A stretch of DNA of 64,000 bases from Prosapia bicincta (lineage: Eukaryota > Arthropoda > Insecta > Hemiptera > Cercopidae). The translations under genes were made by a program, and so were the position numbers. The first letter of the stretch is position 1. Each line of letters opens with the position of its first letter. This document shows, piece after piece, positions 12,301 to 21,640 of this stretch. Location of the stretch: contig JBAIZL010000376.1 of assembly GCA_036971475.1 (NCBI GenBank), forward strand, positions 5,114,001 through 5,178,000, written 5' to 3'. Below the pieces are notes generated by a model. That model did not search any database. It was not told the origin of the DNA and saw only the letters and a program-made list of their open reading frames with translations.

Positions 12301-13397
12301 ACATTGTAACGATCCTCGAGGTGGTTATCAAAAACTGCTATGAATGCCGGATGTTTGGGTTTACTTCGAAGACCAGTGTAATAAGAAATTTGTAGCATTT
12401 GACGTCGCATAGAGAGAGATGGTTCTCCAGCTTCAACTAGAAGGCTGGAGATTGGGCTTGATCTAAAAGCACCAGTAGAAAGTCTAAGACCAGCGTGATG
12501 TATTGAATCCAGGAGTTTCAGAACCGTAGGTCGAGCAGATGAATAGGCTATACAGCCGTAATCTATGCGCGATCTTACAACGGCGCGATAGAAACGGAGC
12601 ATACAGGTTCTGTCTGCTCCCCAATTTGCACCACTTAGAACTCTCAACATATCCAATATCTTGCTGCACCGGGTCCTCAAATCACGCACATTCGGATTCC
12701 ATGAAAGTCTTTTATCCAATAAAAGACCCAAAAATCTCACATTATCCGCGGTTTGAAGCCGCGTACCATCAAGATAAAGAATAGGTTCCTGGTGTTGCCT
12801 GCGACGACTAAATGCTATACACTGGGTCTTCGAAGCCGAAAACTTGAAGCCCGTAGATTTGGTCCACCCTTGCAATTTATTAATTACTAATTGTAAGGAT
12901 CTTTCCGCTGTTGCCATACTTCTAGCAGCCGTATATATACAAAAATCGTCTACAAACAGGGAACAGTGGACCGGTGACTGTACGTTTGAGGTGACGCTGT
13001 TAATGGCAACAGCAAACAGCGTCACACTCAAAACGCCACCCTGTGGTACACCATTCTCTAGTTCGCAACGATCAGAATATATGCCTCCTAGACGTACACG
13101 GAAAGTCCTGTTATTCAAATAATTTTGTATAAAAGCAAGAATGTTACCTTGTATACCCCATGATTTCAATATGTTCAAAATTCCTCTTCTCCATGCCATG
13201 TCATATGCCTTCTCAAGGTCAAAGAAAACAGCTACCAGTGTTTGTCGTAAGATGAAGGCATTCTGTATAGCTGACTCCAACAAAACCAATTGGTCAACTG
13301 ATGAACGTCCTTGTCTGGAACACTGAACGTTAGAAAGAAGTTTGTTTCTAGATACCAGACAAGACGACGGTTGACCATCTTCTCCAGTAGTTTGCAT
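9306..13397 (-). CDS. LINE D: open frame with three in-frame tandem copies of the RT core
   Basis: An uninterrupted 1363-codon frame made of three successive RT blocks, each 467 codons long. Each block has the palm motifs VFFDLEKAYDMAW, NGVPQGGVLS and FVDDF; the FVDDF codons are at 12942-12956, 11541-11555 and 10140-10154, exactly 1401 bases apart. Blocks are joined by a hybrid linker where the post-RT text RNLNLDL runs straight into SSTKDSAPGPDD, the start of the next RT. The last block ends at PPWIIQKP and then reads 20-odd codons of element B's 5' UTR before stopping. There is no natural start: upstream it is separated from the D endonuclease by a 4-base deletion near 13345. RNase H is absent. 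It is an RT-family open frame, but translation is doubtful and a collapsed or mis-stacked assembly must be considered. Confidence 0.85.
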   Translation of the reverse strand: MQTTGEDGQPSSCLVSRNKLLSNVQCSRQGRSSVDQLVLLESAIQNAFILRQTLVAVFFDLEKAYDMAWRRGILNILKSWGIQGNILAFIQNYLNNRTFRVRLGGIYSDRCELENGVPQGGVLSVTLFAVAINSVTSNVQSPVHCSLFVDDFCIYTAARSMATAERSLQLVINKLQGWTKSTGFKFSASKTQCIAFSRRRQHQEPILYLDGTRLQTADNVRFLGLLLDKRLSWNPNVRDLRTRCSKILDMLRVLSGANWGADRTCMLRFYRAVVRSRIDYGCIAYSSARPTVLKLLDSIHHAGLRLSTGAFRSSPISSLLVEAGEPSLSMRRQMLQISYYTGLRSKPKHPAFIAVFDNHLEDRYNVRQRSTAPFGIRTLRIFRNLNLDLSSTKDSAPGPDDIVYSMIKNLPPSAKLVLLRIYNRIFEEHGFPDAWLEATIIPLLKQGKDKTNPSSYRPISLTSCLCKLLEKMVNRRLVWYLETNKLLTNVQCGSRQGRSSVDQLVLLESAIQNAFILRQTLVAVFFDLEKAYDMAWRRGILNILKSWGIQGNILAFIKNYLNNRTFRVRLGGIYSDRCELENGVPQGGVLSVTLFAVAINSVTSNVQSPVHCSLFVDDFCIYMAARSMATAERSLQLVINKLQGWTKSTGFKFSASKTQCIAFSRRRQHQEPILYLDGTRLQTADNVRFLGLLLDKRLSWNPNVRDLRTRCSKILDMLRVLSGANWGADRTCMLRFYRAVVRSRIDYGCIAYSSARPTVLKLLDSIHHAGLRLSTGAFRSSPISSLLVEAGEPSLSMRRQMLQISYYTGLRSKPKHPAFIAVFDNHLEDRYNVRQRSTAPFGIRTLRIFRNLNLDLSSTKDSAPGPDDIVYSMIKNLPPSAKLVLLRIYNRIFEEHGFPDAWLEATIIPLLKQGKDKTNPSSYRPISLTSCLCKLLEKMVNRRLVWYLETNKLLTNVQCGSRQGRSSVDQLVLLESAIQNAFILRQTLVAVFFDLEKAYDMAWRRGILNILKSWGIQGNILAFIKNYLNNRTFRVRLGGIYSDRCELENGVPQGGVLSVTLFAVAINSVTSNVQSPVHCSLFVDDFCIYMAARSMATAERSLQLVINRLQEWTKSTGFKFSASKTQCIAFSRRRQHQEPILYLDGTRLQTADNVRCLGLLLDKRLSWSPHVRDLRTRCSKILDMLRVLSGTNWGADRTCMLRFYRAVVRSRIDYGCIAYSSARPTILKLLDSIHHAGLRLSTGAFRSSPISSLLVEAGEPSLSMRRQMLQISYYTGLRSKPNHPAFKAVFDNYLVDRYNVRQRSTAPFGIRTLRIYSNLNLEHPPIFERTLCYIPPWIIQKPKPAGGCGLAAPTRDLASLAVP

Positions 13398-13627
13398 AGG
13401 CAGCTGGTCAGCGAGATGGGTCTGTAACTACTGGGATTAGTTTTGTCCTTTCCTTGTTTTAGAAGAGGAATTATTGTCGCTTCTAACCATGCATCGGGAA
13501 AACCGTGCTCCTCGAATATACGGTTGTATATCCGAAGGAGTACTACCTTAGTCGACGGTGGTAGATTTTTAATCATGGAGTATACAATATCATCCGGGCC
13601 TGGAGCAGAATCATTCGTTGACGAGAG
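9432..13627 (-). repeat. Tandem triplication, unit 1401 bp (RT core)
   Basis: Units lie at 9432-10832, 10833-12233 and 12234-13627. The third is seven bases short because of the 3-base and 4-base deletions near 13318-13350. Landmarks repeat exactly 1401 bases apart, for example 10042/11443/12844 and 9737/11138/12539. The two higher-coordinate units are nearly identical; the 9432 unit carries more substitutions, so it is probably the original 3' segment. The joints sit at a short shared CTAA between the two parental ends, suggesting microhomology-mediated or unequal tandem duplication. Confidence 0.92.
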
Positions 13628-14959
13628 AGCTAACTCTAGTTCGTCGATAGAGAAATGGTTATTTAAACAAGAATCTCCAGACACTCCAACGGTGAAAGGT
13701 AAGGCTTCCTGTTTACGTTTATACACCTGGAAAGCGTCCTTGTATGCAGAAGATGAAGAATGTTTTGAAAACGATAACGCTAGCACATTGGCAATTTCCT
13801 CACAGTCCGTGGTCATAACTCCATCCGGATGCCTTAATGAAATTAATGGCATCGGAACGGAAATGCCACAGACTGATCGTAATTTCTTCCATACTGTAGA
13901 TGGAGCTGTAGTTCTTGTAATTGTGCCAATGTACTGCGACCATGATTCTCGTTTACTTTGCCTAAATATTCTCCGTGCTTTCGCACGGAAGATTTTATAT
14001 TTTTCCAGGTTTTCACTCGTTGGATGTCTCTTGAACTGGTTCAAAGCTTTTCTCCGTTGACGAAGGATCACAGTGCACTCATCATTCCACCACGGAACAG
14101 GTGGTCGTCGTGGTTTGGATGAGGTTTTCGGAATTGCCTTTCCGGCGGCATTCAAAACGGTTTTTGTAAATGAATTGACAATGTCATCAATGGGAGCCAA
14201 GTAATCCACGTCCAGTGATTCTAGATCTTGTGAAAATTGTTTCCAGTTGGCTTTTTTCAGGATCCAACGGGGATGTCGAACACAACAGGGTGAGGAGTCA
14301 CACAAAGAGATCTCAATAGGAATATGGTCGCTACTGTAAAGATCAGGCAATGCTGACCATTTTAGCCTTGTAGCCAAGACAGGACTGCATAATGACAAGT
14401 CTACAGCTGTCCATCCACCTGTTGACGCTGCTAAATGTGTCGGAGAACCGTCATTTAGCAGGTATAAATCCAGTTCCGATCTGATGCTTTCGATCAGATT
14501 ACCTCGCGGGTTGCATTCTGGGGAACCCCATGAAACATGGTGGGCATTGAAATCGCCCACTAATAAAAACGGAGTCGGCAACTGATTTATAAGGTCTACA
14601 AGATCTCTCTGTTGCAGGTTGTCACTTGGTGGGAGGTAGACACAACAGAGAGTGAGTTTGTATGGAACAGCTGTTTGAATTGCTACTGCTTGTAAGGGAG
14701 TTATTAAGTTCAGAGAAACGGCGTCGACACAGTCACGGGCTAGAATGGCTACGCCACCTCTAGCTCGATTTTCTGTAACGAAGTCTCATCTGTAAACTGA
14801 ATACTCCCTTAGATGGAAATTGTGCGATTCATGAAGATGTGTCTCCTGAATACAAATGTACATAGGGGACACATCCCTTACAATTAATTTGAGATCCTCA
14901 ATGTGACTTTTAACACCGTTAATGTTCCACTGAATCACGGATTGTTTAGGTGTGGACAT
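13340..14959 (-). pseudogene. LINE D ORF2, N-terminal part: endonuclease and start of RT
   Basis: The ATG at 14959 lies six bases after the ORF1 stop and begins MSTPKQSVIQWNINGV, parallel to B. A TGA at 14788-14786 replaces the codon after residue 57 (REYSVYR, then stop). The frame then stays open through GDFNAHHVSWGSP, the SSDH motif, the linker and the early RT motifs (SAPGPDDIVYSM, SYRPISLTS, LEKMVNRRLVWYLETN). At about 13345 a 4-base deletion throws it out of frame; the correct text continues in the neighbouring 1363-codon frame. The endonuclease is otherwise well conserved against B, so the damage is recent. As it stands no complete ORF2 product is possible. Confidence 0.88.
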
Positions 14960-14965
14960 CGTGTT

Positions 14966-16303
14966 TTAGTGAAATGGATTCACCTGGCTCTCACTGGTGT
15001 CATTGCAAATTTGCTGGCCTGGAATGTTGGACGTTCCAGGCAGGGAGTCATCAGATTCCATCACCACTATTGTAGTGGTGGAATCTGAACAGTTTTTTGA
15101 CTCAGAAGAGGAGTTTGAAATGGTCCTCTTTTGAGTCGTTTGTGATTTTGTACCTACTTTCACAGGTGCAGCTTTGTTATTATTTTTGTTACTCGTATTA
15201 GGAGTAGTTTTAACGTTTTTCACACTTGTATCCAATAGTGTCTTACTTCTTCTATTTTTCGCAGAGATACTCGTATTAGGAGTAGTTTTAACGTTTTTCA
15301 CACTTGTATCCAATAGTGATTTACTTCTTCTATTTTTCGCAGAGATAACTGGCAATGGAGATTTTTCCGCACATTCAACATTAGCGTTTGAGTTGGAAAC
15401 CAAATTTTTAGTCACCAAAGCTAATAACTGGCTAACTTGTTCCGTGAGAACTTCAATTTTCTTATTTAGCTCAACGCAGTTGGAACACGACTTCTCAGGG
15501 GTGATAGCTGAGGCATAAGATTTCGTTTCAAGTCTAGGTTGAGTTGACTTGAACTTCTTTTTAGCTTCGTAGAATGATGTTTTGTCCTTTGCCATTATGC
15601 TGAGGATCGCTTTCTCCTCCTTGAACTTTGGGCAGTTAAAGGAGCGGGCAGGGTGATCACCAGCACAGTTTGGGCATTTCGGAGCACTTGTGCAAACCTT
15701 ATCATTATGGCCTTCAGATGCACACTGTCCGCATACCTCTGGCTTGGAGCAAGAAGAACTTACGTGTCCAAAACGTTGGCATTTAAAGCACCGGCGTGGA
15801 TTGGGAACGTAGGGCCTAACAGAAAGCCGTTGATAGCCAGCATATAAATATTCCGGGATAGATGGTTTCCCGAATGTCAGGATAATTGATGTTGTTGGAA
15901 CTCTCTGACCGTTTTCCATCCTCATAATTCCTACGACATCTGTTACACCTGATACCAGTTCTGATTTGAGTTCGTCCTCACGGACATACAACAGATCCCT
16001 GCATGATATTACTCCCTTTGATGAGTTCAAGGTTTTGTGGGGAGCCACCGAAACCTTGACCTGATCAAAGAAGGAGGTCATTTTTAATAATAACTGTGAC
16101 TGCTTCGCATTGCTTGTTTCTATCAGCAGTGTTCCGTTCCTTAACATCCCATCTTTGCCAGCTTCTGCGCAAGACACAATTAAGAACTTAGGTGACGCTA
16201 TATCGATTTCTTTTCTCATCGTAATTACTTCCCTAGGCATTTTCGGAGAAACCTCACGACGCCTTTTTACATTCAACTGGTTGGACATTTGTTGGTTTTC
16301 CAT
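14966..16303 (-). CDS. LINE D ORF1: Gag-like protein with three CCHC knuckles
   Basis: An intact 445-residue homologue of B ORF1. Knuckles are at 172-185 (CFKCQRFGHVSSSC), 191-204 (CGQCASEGHNDKVC) and 210-224 (CPNCAGDHPARSFNC). A coiled-coil stretch (KKIEVLTEQVSQLLALV) follows. Compared with B, about 24 residues are missing inside the RRM-like region: GKD is followed at once by GMLRNGTLL. The basic C-terminal tail contains a 26-residue direct repeat (SAKNRRSKSLLDTSVKN and its copy). The start is ATG at 16303 after a 5' UTR shared with B. The loss in the RRM-like fold may impair RNA binding, although the frame is uninterrupted. Confidence 0.9.
   Translation of the reverse strand: MENQQMSNQLNVKRRREVSPKMPREVITMRKEIDIASPKFLIVSCAEAGKDGMLRNGTLLIETSNAKQSQLLLKMTSFFDQVKVSVAPHKTLNSSKGVISCRDLLYVREDELKSELVSGVTDVVGIMRMENGQRVPTTSIILTFGKPSIPEYLYAGYQRLSVRPYVPNPRRCFKCQRFGHVSSSCSKPEVCGQCASEGHNDKVCTSAPKCPNCAGDHPARSFNCPKFKEEKAILSIMAKDKTSFYEAKKKFKSTQPRLETKSYASAITPEKSCSNCVELNKKIEVLTEQVSQLLALVTKNLVSNSNANVECAEKSPLPVISAKNRRSKSLLDTSVKNVKTTPNTSISAKNRRSKTLLDTSVKNVKTTPNTSNKNNNKAAPVKVGTKSQTTQKRTISNSSSESKNCSDSTTTIVVMESDDSLPGTSNIPGQQICNDTSESQVNPFH
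15191..15346 (-). repeat. 78-bp in-frame direct duplication inside D ORF1
   Basis: Two head-to-tail units, 15191-15268 and 15269-15346, differ by only a few bases and add 26 codons to the basic tail of ORF1. The corresponding region of B ORF1 has no such duplication. The unit length is a multiple of three, so the frame is kept. Confidence 0.9.
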
Positions 16304-16765
16304 AATTTGTTTTTAAGCTAACCATCGTGTCAGGCGTTACGGGCGAGACTATGAGAACGGGTACACCCATGGATCACTGTCGATCATTTCCAACCCCCGG
16401 AACTCTGGGGCCCATAGTTTCCTCCTTAGCTCGACTAGATGGGCATCAGTCGAGAACTCGTAATACTGTGCACAGGCTCCGACACCTGTGCACCGCGGAC
16501 ACTCCCTGACCAAGGACCGAAGTGGCTAGCGGACCAGCAGCCGCGCATACGTCTTCGGCAGAGCAAGCTCACAGCAGCGTCCCAGACCAGAGTTAGTCAA
16601 GCTCTGGACCTTTCAGCACTCCCAACGCGCAACGGTTCTGACCAGTCAAATTCCCTAAGTGAAGATGTTAGTGTATGTGCTTGTGCGTGCGTGTGTGTGT
16701 GGGTATGCTTTGTGAGTGGTGTAGTGTTAGGCTAGGGTACCGCGAGGGTCGCCAAACCCCCCCCC
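16304..16765 (-). promoter_or_regulatory. LINE D 5' UTR
   Basis: Homologous to the 5' UTRs of B and E, including the GT-rich run (about 16680-16720) and the segment with GGCTAGGGTACCGCGAGGG on the plus strand. The terminal part is degraded: the partner of the first hairpin arm is gone and a run of nine C ends the element at 16765, so neither terminal stem can form. It abuts the ORF2 tail of element E. Confidence 0.7.
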
Positions 16766-16774
16766 CATGGAGGT

Positions 16775-17029
16775 AGATAGCACATTTGTCGTTCAAACAT
16801 AGTTGGAAGTTGCAACTCAAGGTCATCCAATATTCTTAACGTTCGTATGCCAAAGGGAGCGGTCGAACGTTGACGTGTATTGTACACTTGATTTAGCGTA
16901 TTATAAAACTCTTTCAAATGCCGGGTGGTTGGGTTTGCTTCGAAGAACAGAAACGTAAGATATTTGTAGCATCTGACGTCATCTTGAAAGAGCGGGTTCC
17001 CCAGCCTCGACAAGAAGACTAGGGATTTT
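16775..17029 (-). pseudogene. LINE E ORF2 remnant between RT and RNase H
   Basis: Text matching B ORF2 downstream of RT: IPSLLVEAGEPALSR at the fusion point, then after a frameshift FEANPTTRHLKEF, NTLNQVYNTRQRSTAPFGIR and LELQLPTMFERQMCYLPPW. A small deletion near 16905 (KEF joined to YNTLNQ) disrupts the frame. It stops at PPW where D's 5' end begins. No catalytic domain is present. Confidence 0.8.
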
Positions 17030-18297
17030 GGTTTTAGGAGGGGTAGTTTTTACATTCCCTCCTTTATTAGCATTTTTCTTAATACCCGGTAACGACGGTG
17101 GCGATGTGGTCTGACGTAACACTGGTTTACGTGGTTTTGATTTTTCCAACGTCTTCTGCACAGAAGGTTTATTACCTATAATATCTTCTGCACAGAAACA
17201 CAAGGCTCGCTCAGTGATTTATTTCGTGCTCCAATCCCCCCAGTGGAAGGGATAGGTACACGAGGCAAAACACTATCAGTTGCTGCAGGTTGTTCCAAAT
17301 TCAAAGACGGACCATTTGTGACTAAGCACAAAAGGCGAGACACTTGTTCAGTTAGAGCTTCAATCTTCTTGGACAGCTCAGCACGGTTGGAACAAGACGA
17401 TTTTGAAGCGGTCAGGGTAGCGGCATAAGTCTTACTGTCTGTCTTTGGCTGAGTTGATCGATAGAGTTTTTTGGCCTCTGGAAACGACAGCTTGTCTTTC
17501 GCCATGATGCCTAGGATAGCTTTCTCTTCCTTAAAGGTAGGACAATTGTAGGATCGCGCTGGGTGGTCACCACCACAGTTGGCGCATTTCGGAGAATTAA
17601 CACAATCCTTATCATCATGGCCTTCAACGCTACATATACCGCATACGTTCTGCTTCGAACACGTAGAGCTGATATGCCCAAATCGCTGGCACTTGAAGCA
17701 GCGCCTAGGGTTAGCCACGTATGGTCTCACTGAGATCCTTTGGTAACCTGCATGCAAGTATTCGGGTATTTCCGGTTTTCCAAATGTGACTATAAAAGAA
17801 GCTGTTGCTACTTTTTCTCCTTTGTCCATTTTCATTATAGGGATAACCTCCGTAACTAACTGAGAAGACAGTTCGGACTTAATTTCTTCGATTGGAAGGT
17901 GCATTAAATCCCTACATGTGATGACCCCCTTTGAGTAATTCAAGGATCTGTGGGGAGCCACAGATACCTTGACCTGGTCAAAGAAAGAGGTCATTTTAGA
18001 TAGAGCACGGGTTTGTCTCTCGGTGGAAGTCGCAACTAACAGTGTTCCGTTTCTGAGTTTCTTAATAGAGGCTACTGGGCCTCCAGCACAAGCAGTAATA
18101 GCCTTGTTAATAAGGAAGGGAGAAACTTTGGAAAGATCTTTCCCTTCTTCGGCACTAGAAACAACTAAATACTTTGCTGATGGCAATGTCTGCTACGTTG
18201 CCACCATCAACTTTTTACTCAGATCTTGACTATCGTCAGGAGAATCCTGGCGTGTCCTCTTCAGACTAGTCATATTTGACGTGGTTTTGGAATCCAT
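17030..18297 (-). pseudogene. LINE E ORF1, broken, fused to ORF2 tail
   Basis: It begins with ATG at 18297 in the same context as B ORF1. A TAG at 18195-18193 replaces a serine codon in VATSQTLPSAKY. From 18186 the frame is open through the RRM-like segment, all three CCHC knuckles (CFKCQRFGHISSTC, CGICSVEGHDDKDC, CANCGGDHPARSYNC) and the coiled coil to QKIL, where a 5-base deletion near 17185 shifts the frame. The remaining ORF1 text (NKPSVQKTLEKSKPRKPVL to TTPPKTK) continues in another frame and is joined at about 17030 to ORF2 text IPSLLVEAGEPALSR. The fusion point has a short GGGATT-like microhomology. Confidence 0.87.
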
Positions 18298-18774
18298 AAA
18301 TATTTTTTGCCAGCCATCGTGTCAAGCGTTACGGGCGAGACTATAGGAACGGGTACACCCTTGGATCACATTAAGATCATTTCCAACCCTCAGAACTCTG
18401 AGGCCTATAGCTTTTCTCCTTAGCTCGACTGGATGGACATCAGTCGAGGACTCGTAATACTGTGCACAGGCTCCGACACCCATGCACCGCGGACACTCCC
18501 TGACCAAGGACCGAAGCGGCTGGTAGACCAGAAACCGCGCTTACGTCTTCGGCAGAGCAAGCTCACATCAGCGTCCCAGACCAGAGTTTGCCACGCTCTG
18601 GACTTTTCAGTCAAAATTCCCTAAGCGAAGATGTAAGTGTTGAAATGTGTATAGATTGTGTTGGTGTGTGTATGTGTGTGTGTAGGTTTTTGTGAGTGGT
18701 GTAGTGTTAGGCTAGGGTACCGCGAGGGACGCCAAATCCCTCGTAGGTGCGGCTAGTCCGCACCCCCCTGCGGG
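18298..18774 (-). promoter_or_regulatory. LINE E 5' UTR with two terminal hairpins
   Basis: Nearly identical to B's 5' UTR, with a small deletion around 18610. The hairpin arms CGAGGG/CCCTCG (18723-18728, 18738-18743) and GGTGCGG/CCGCACC (18746-18752, 18758-18764) are preserved. It ends at 18774 with the same CCTGCGGG as B, after which an ORF1 fragment of another copy begins. Confidence 0.7.
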
Positions 18775-19437
18775 GTTGTTCAGTTAGAGCTTCAATCTTC
18801 TTGGACAGCTCAGCACAGTTGGTACAAGACGATTTCGAAGCGGTCAGGGTAGCGGCATAAGTCTTACTGTCTGGCTTTGGCTGAGTGGATCTATAGTTTT
18901 TTGGCCTCTGGAAACGACAGCTTGTCTTTCGCCATGATGCCTAAGATAGCTTTCTCTTCCTTGAAAGTAGGACAATTGTAGGATCGCGCTGGGTGGTCAC
19001 CACCACAATTGGCACATTTCGGAGAATTAACACATTCCTTGTCATCATGGCCTTCAACGCTACATATACCGCATACGTTCTGCTTCGAACACGTAGAGCT
19101 GATAAGCCCAAATCGCTGGCACTTGAAGCAGCGCCTAGGGTTAGTTACGTATGGTCTCACTGAGATCCTTTGGTAACCTGCATGCAAGTATTCGGGTATT
19201 TCCGGCTTTCCAAAGGTTACGATAAAAGACGCTGTTGCTACTTTTTCTCCTTTGTCCATTTTCATTATAGGGATAACCTCCGTAACTAACTGAGAAGACA
19301 GTTCGGACTTAATTTTATCGATTGGAAGGTGCATTAAATCCCTACATGTGATGACCCCCTTTGAGTAATTCAAGGATCTGTGGGGAGCCACAGATACCAT
19401 GACCTGGTCAAAGAAGGAGGTCATTTTTGATAGAGGT
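18775..19437 (-). pseudogene. LINE ORF1 fragment (knuckle region) of another copy
   Basis: A 177-codon open stretch (19424-18891) followed by a further piece in another frame. It covers MTSFFDQVMVSVAPHRSLN through the three knuckles (CFKCQRFGLISSTC, CGICSVEGHDDKEC, CANCGGDHPARSYNC) to FPEAKKL and, frameshifted, the coiled-coil text down to 18780. The His of the first knuckle is kept but the preceding context has a His-to-Leu change next to it (FGLISS in place of FGHISS), which removes the zinc-binding His. Both ends are abrupt: 19437 joins RT sequence, 18775 joins E's 5' end. Confidence 0.85.
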
Positions 19438-19996
19438 TACATTGTAACGATCCTCGAGGTAGTGTAATAAGAAATTTGTAGCATTTGACGTCGCATTGAG
19501 AGAGATGGTTCTCCAGCTTCAACTAGAAGGCTGGAGATTGGGCTTGATCTAAAAGCACCAGTAGAAAGTCTAAGGCCAGCGTGATGTATTGAATCCAGGA
19601 GTTTCAGAACCGTAGGTCGAGCAGATGAATAGGCTATACAGCCGTAATCTATGCTCGATCTTACAACGGCAAGATAGAAACGGAGCATACAGGTTCTGTC
19701 TGCTCCCCAATTTGTACCACTTAGAACTCTCAACATATCCAATATCTTGCTGCACCGGGTCCTCAAATCACGCACATGCGGATTCCATGAAAGTCTTTTA
19801 TCAAATAAAAGACCCAAAAATCTCACATTATCCGCGGTTTGAAGCCGCGTATAACAGGGAACAGTGGACCGGTGACTGTACGTTTGAAGTGACGCTGTTA
19901 ATGGCAACAGCAAACAGCATCACACTCAAATCGCCACCCTGTGGTACACCATTCTCTAGTACGCAACGATCAGAATATATGCCTCCTAGACGTACA
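19438..19996 (-). pseudogene. LINE RT fragment that has lost the FVDD catalytic motif
   Basis: D-type ORF2 text from the RT fingers and palm edge (LGGIYSDRC, ENGVPQGG-like) to the post-RT region (SSPISSLLVEAGEPSLSMRRQML). Between about 19850 and 19855 some 205 bases are missing relative to D, which removes FVDDF and the following SASKTQC segment. The text then resumes at TRLQTADNVRFLG and is open to 19437. It lies between a (CG)(TG) microsatellite and an ORF1 fragment. Confidence 0.85.
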
Positions 19997-20011
19997 CCTA
20001 TAGCCTCCTAG

Positions 20012-20609
<598 letters not shown>

Positions 20610-20649
20610 ATACAAATAGTAATACAAAGAACCTAAAATTATACAAAAT

Positions 20650-20748
20650 TTAAATATTATTAAATATATTAAGGTGGCGTAAGAAAGCGAGGACACGGTC
20701 GATAGCCGTGACATCGTCCCTTAAAACCACCTTTAAACTACCTCGAAG
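20650..20748 (-). pseudogene. LINE ORF2 C-terminal scrap
   Basis: The minus strand reads GSLKVVLRDDVTAIDRVLAF then LRHLNIFNNI and a TAA at 20652-20650. This matches the last 30 codons of B ORF2 (GSLKVVLRDDASAIDRVIAF). The adjoining AT-rich bases (20608-20649) look like the beginning of the 3' UTR. The match stops near 20753, where an unrelated plus-strand RT relic starts. Confidence 0.75.
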
Positions 20749-20754
20749 ATCGTA

Positions 20755-21640
20755 ACCGGACTAGGTGGTATACCAAATAAAATACTGAAAAAGGTGTCAG
20801 AAGTACGAGTATATACGGAGATATTATTAACTGTTTTTAATGCTTGTTTAAGCAAAGGAAAATTTTAACAAAATGTTGGAAAAAACAAAAGTTGGTTCTG
20901 CTAAGGAAAGGGAATAAACCCCTTGACAAGCAAATGAAGGACTCATTTTAAAAAGATTAGAAAAAGAGGAAGGATCAGATGGCCCATCACACAGGCAGTT
21001 TGGTTTCCGGAAAGGAAAGTCCACAACTGATGCAGTAAAACTGGTTATTGAATTAGCCAGTAAACGCAATATTAAGACAAGAGGGGAAAAGGATTTTGCG
21101 CTTTAATCGCCATAGATGTAAAGAATGCCTTTAATTCGGCTAGATGGAGTGATATTCTTGACGCACTACAGAAGAAAAATAAACCAGAATATCTGGTGAA
21201 AATGTTTGATGACTACCTTAGCGAAAGAACAGATGTATTCAACTGTGGAAGTAATACAGTTGTCTTCAATATGGAAGGAGCAGCTGAAGGTTCAAAAATC
21301 AGTCCTCGTTTGTATGACGGGCTTCTACTAATGGATCTTCCAGAAGACAGTCATAGTGGTTTATGCAGATGACGCCATAATTGTTTGCACGGCACCTACA
21401 GCAGCTGCACTAGAAGAGGTGGAAAATTATCCCTAAATCTGGTACACAAATGGCTTGAAAGTCGTGGCTTAAATATAGCTATAGAAAAAGCAGAAGCTAT
21501 GTTAGTAATGGATAGACGAGTATTTCTGACGCCAGTGTTACAAATAGGTTATTAACAAATCCAGTGGAAAGATGAACTAAAATATCTGGGGGTTACTCTA
21601 GACAGGAAACTAAAGCAAAGCATTGTCATTGAAGTGTTAA
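20755..21640 (+). pseudogene. R1-type LINE reverse transcriptase relic
   Basis: A decayed RT on the opposite strand from its neighbours. Readable pieces in changing frames are GLGGIPNKILKKVSEV (the PGPDGIP region), LVLLRKGNKPLDKQ, RQFGFRKGKSTTDAVKLVIE, AIDVKNAFNSARW (palm motif A), EGSKISPRLYDG (motif B, altered), VVYADDAIIVC with YADD intact at 21362-21373, and ELKYLGVTLDRKLK. Several stops and frameshifts separate them. The AFNSARW style of motif A is typical of R1-group elements. No endonuclease or 3' end was found. Confidence 0.82.

Larger units (their letters stand above)
9369..16765 (-). mobile_element. LINE element D, 3'-incomplete, with expanded RT region
   Basis: D is a divergent sister of B. 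In minus-strand order it has a 5' UTR (16765 to 16304), ORF1 (16303 to 14966), endonuclease plus early RT (14959 to about 13345), then three tandem copies of the RT core. It ends inside ORF2 after PPWIIQKP, where B's 5' end begins. RNase H, 3' UTR and tail are missing from the window. Defects are a TGA in the endonuclease, a 3-base and a 4-base deletion around 13318-13350, and the RT triplication. If B inserted into D, the missing 3' part should lie beyond position 1. Confidence 0.85.
16766..18774 (-). mobile_element. LINE element E, internally deleted derivative
   Basis: E has a complete 5' UTR (18774 to 18298) with both terminal hairpins (18723-18743 and 18746-18764), most of ORF1, then a jump near 17030 straight into the post-RT part of ORF2, and ends at the codons for PPW at 16766. 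Roughly 3 kb covering the ORF1 end, endonuclease and RT are deleted. It is close to B in sequence, not to D. The end at PPW is almost the same place where D is cut by B. Confidence 0.82.
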
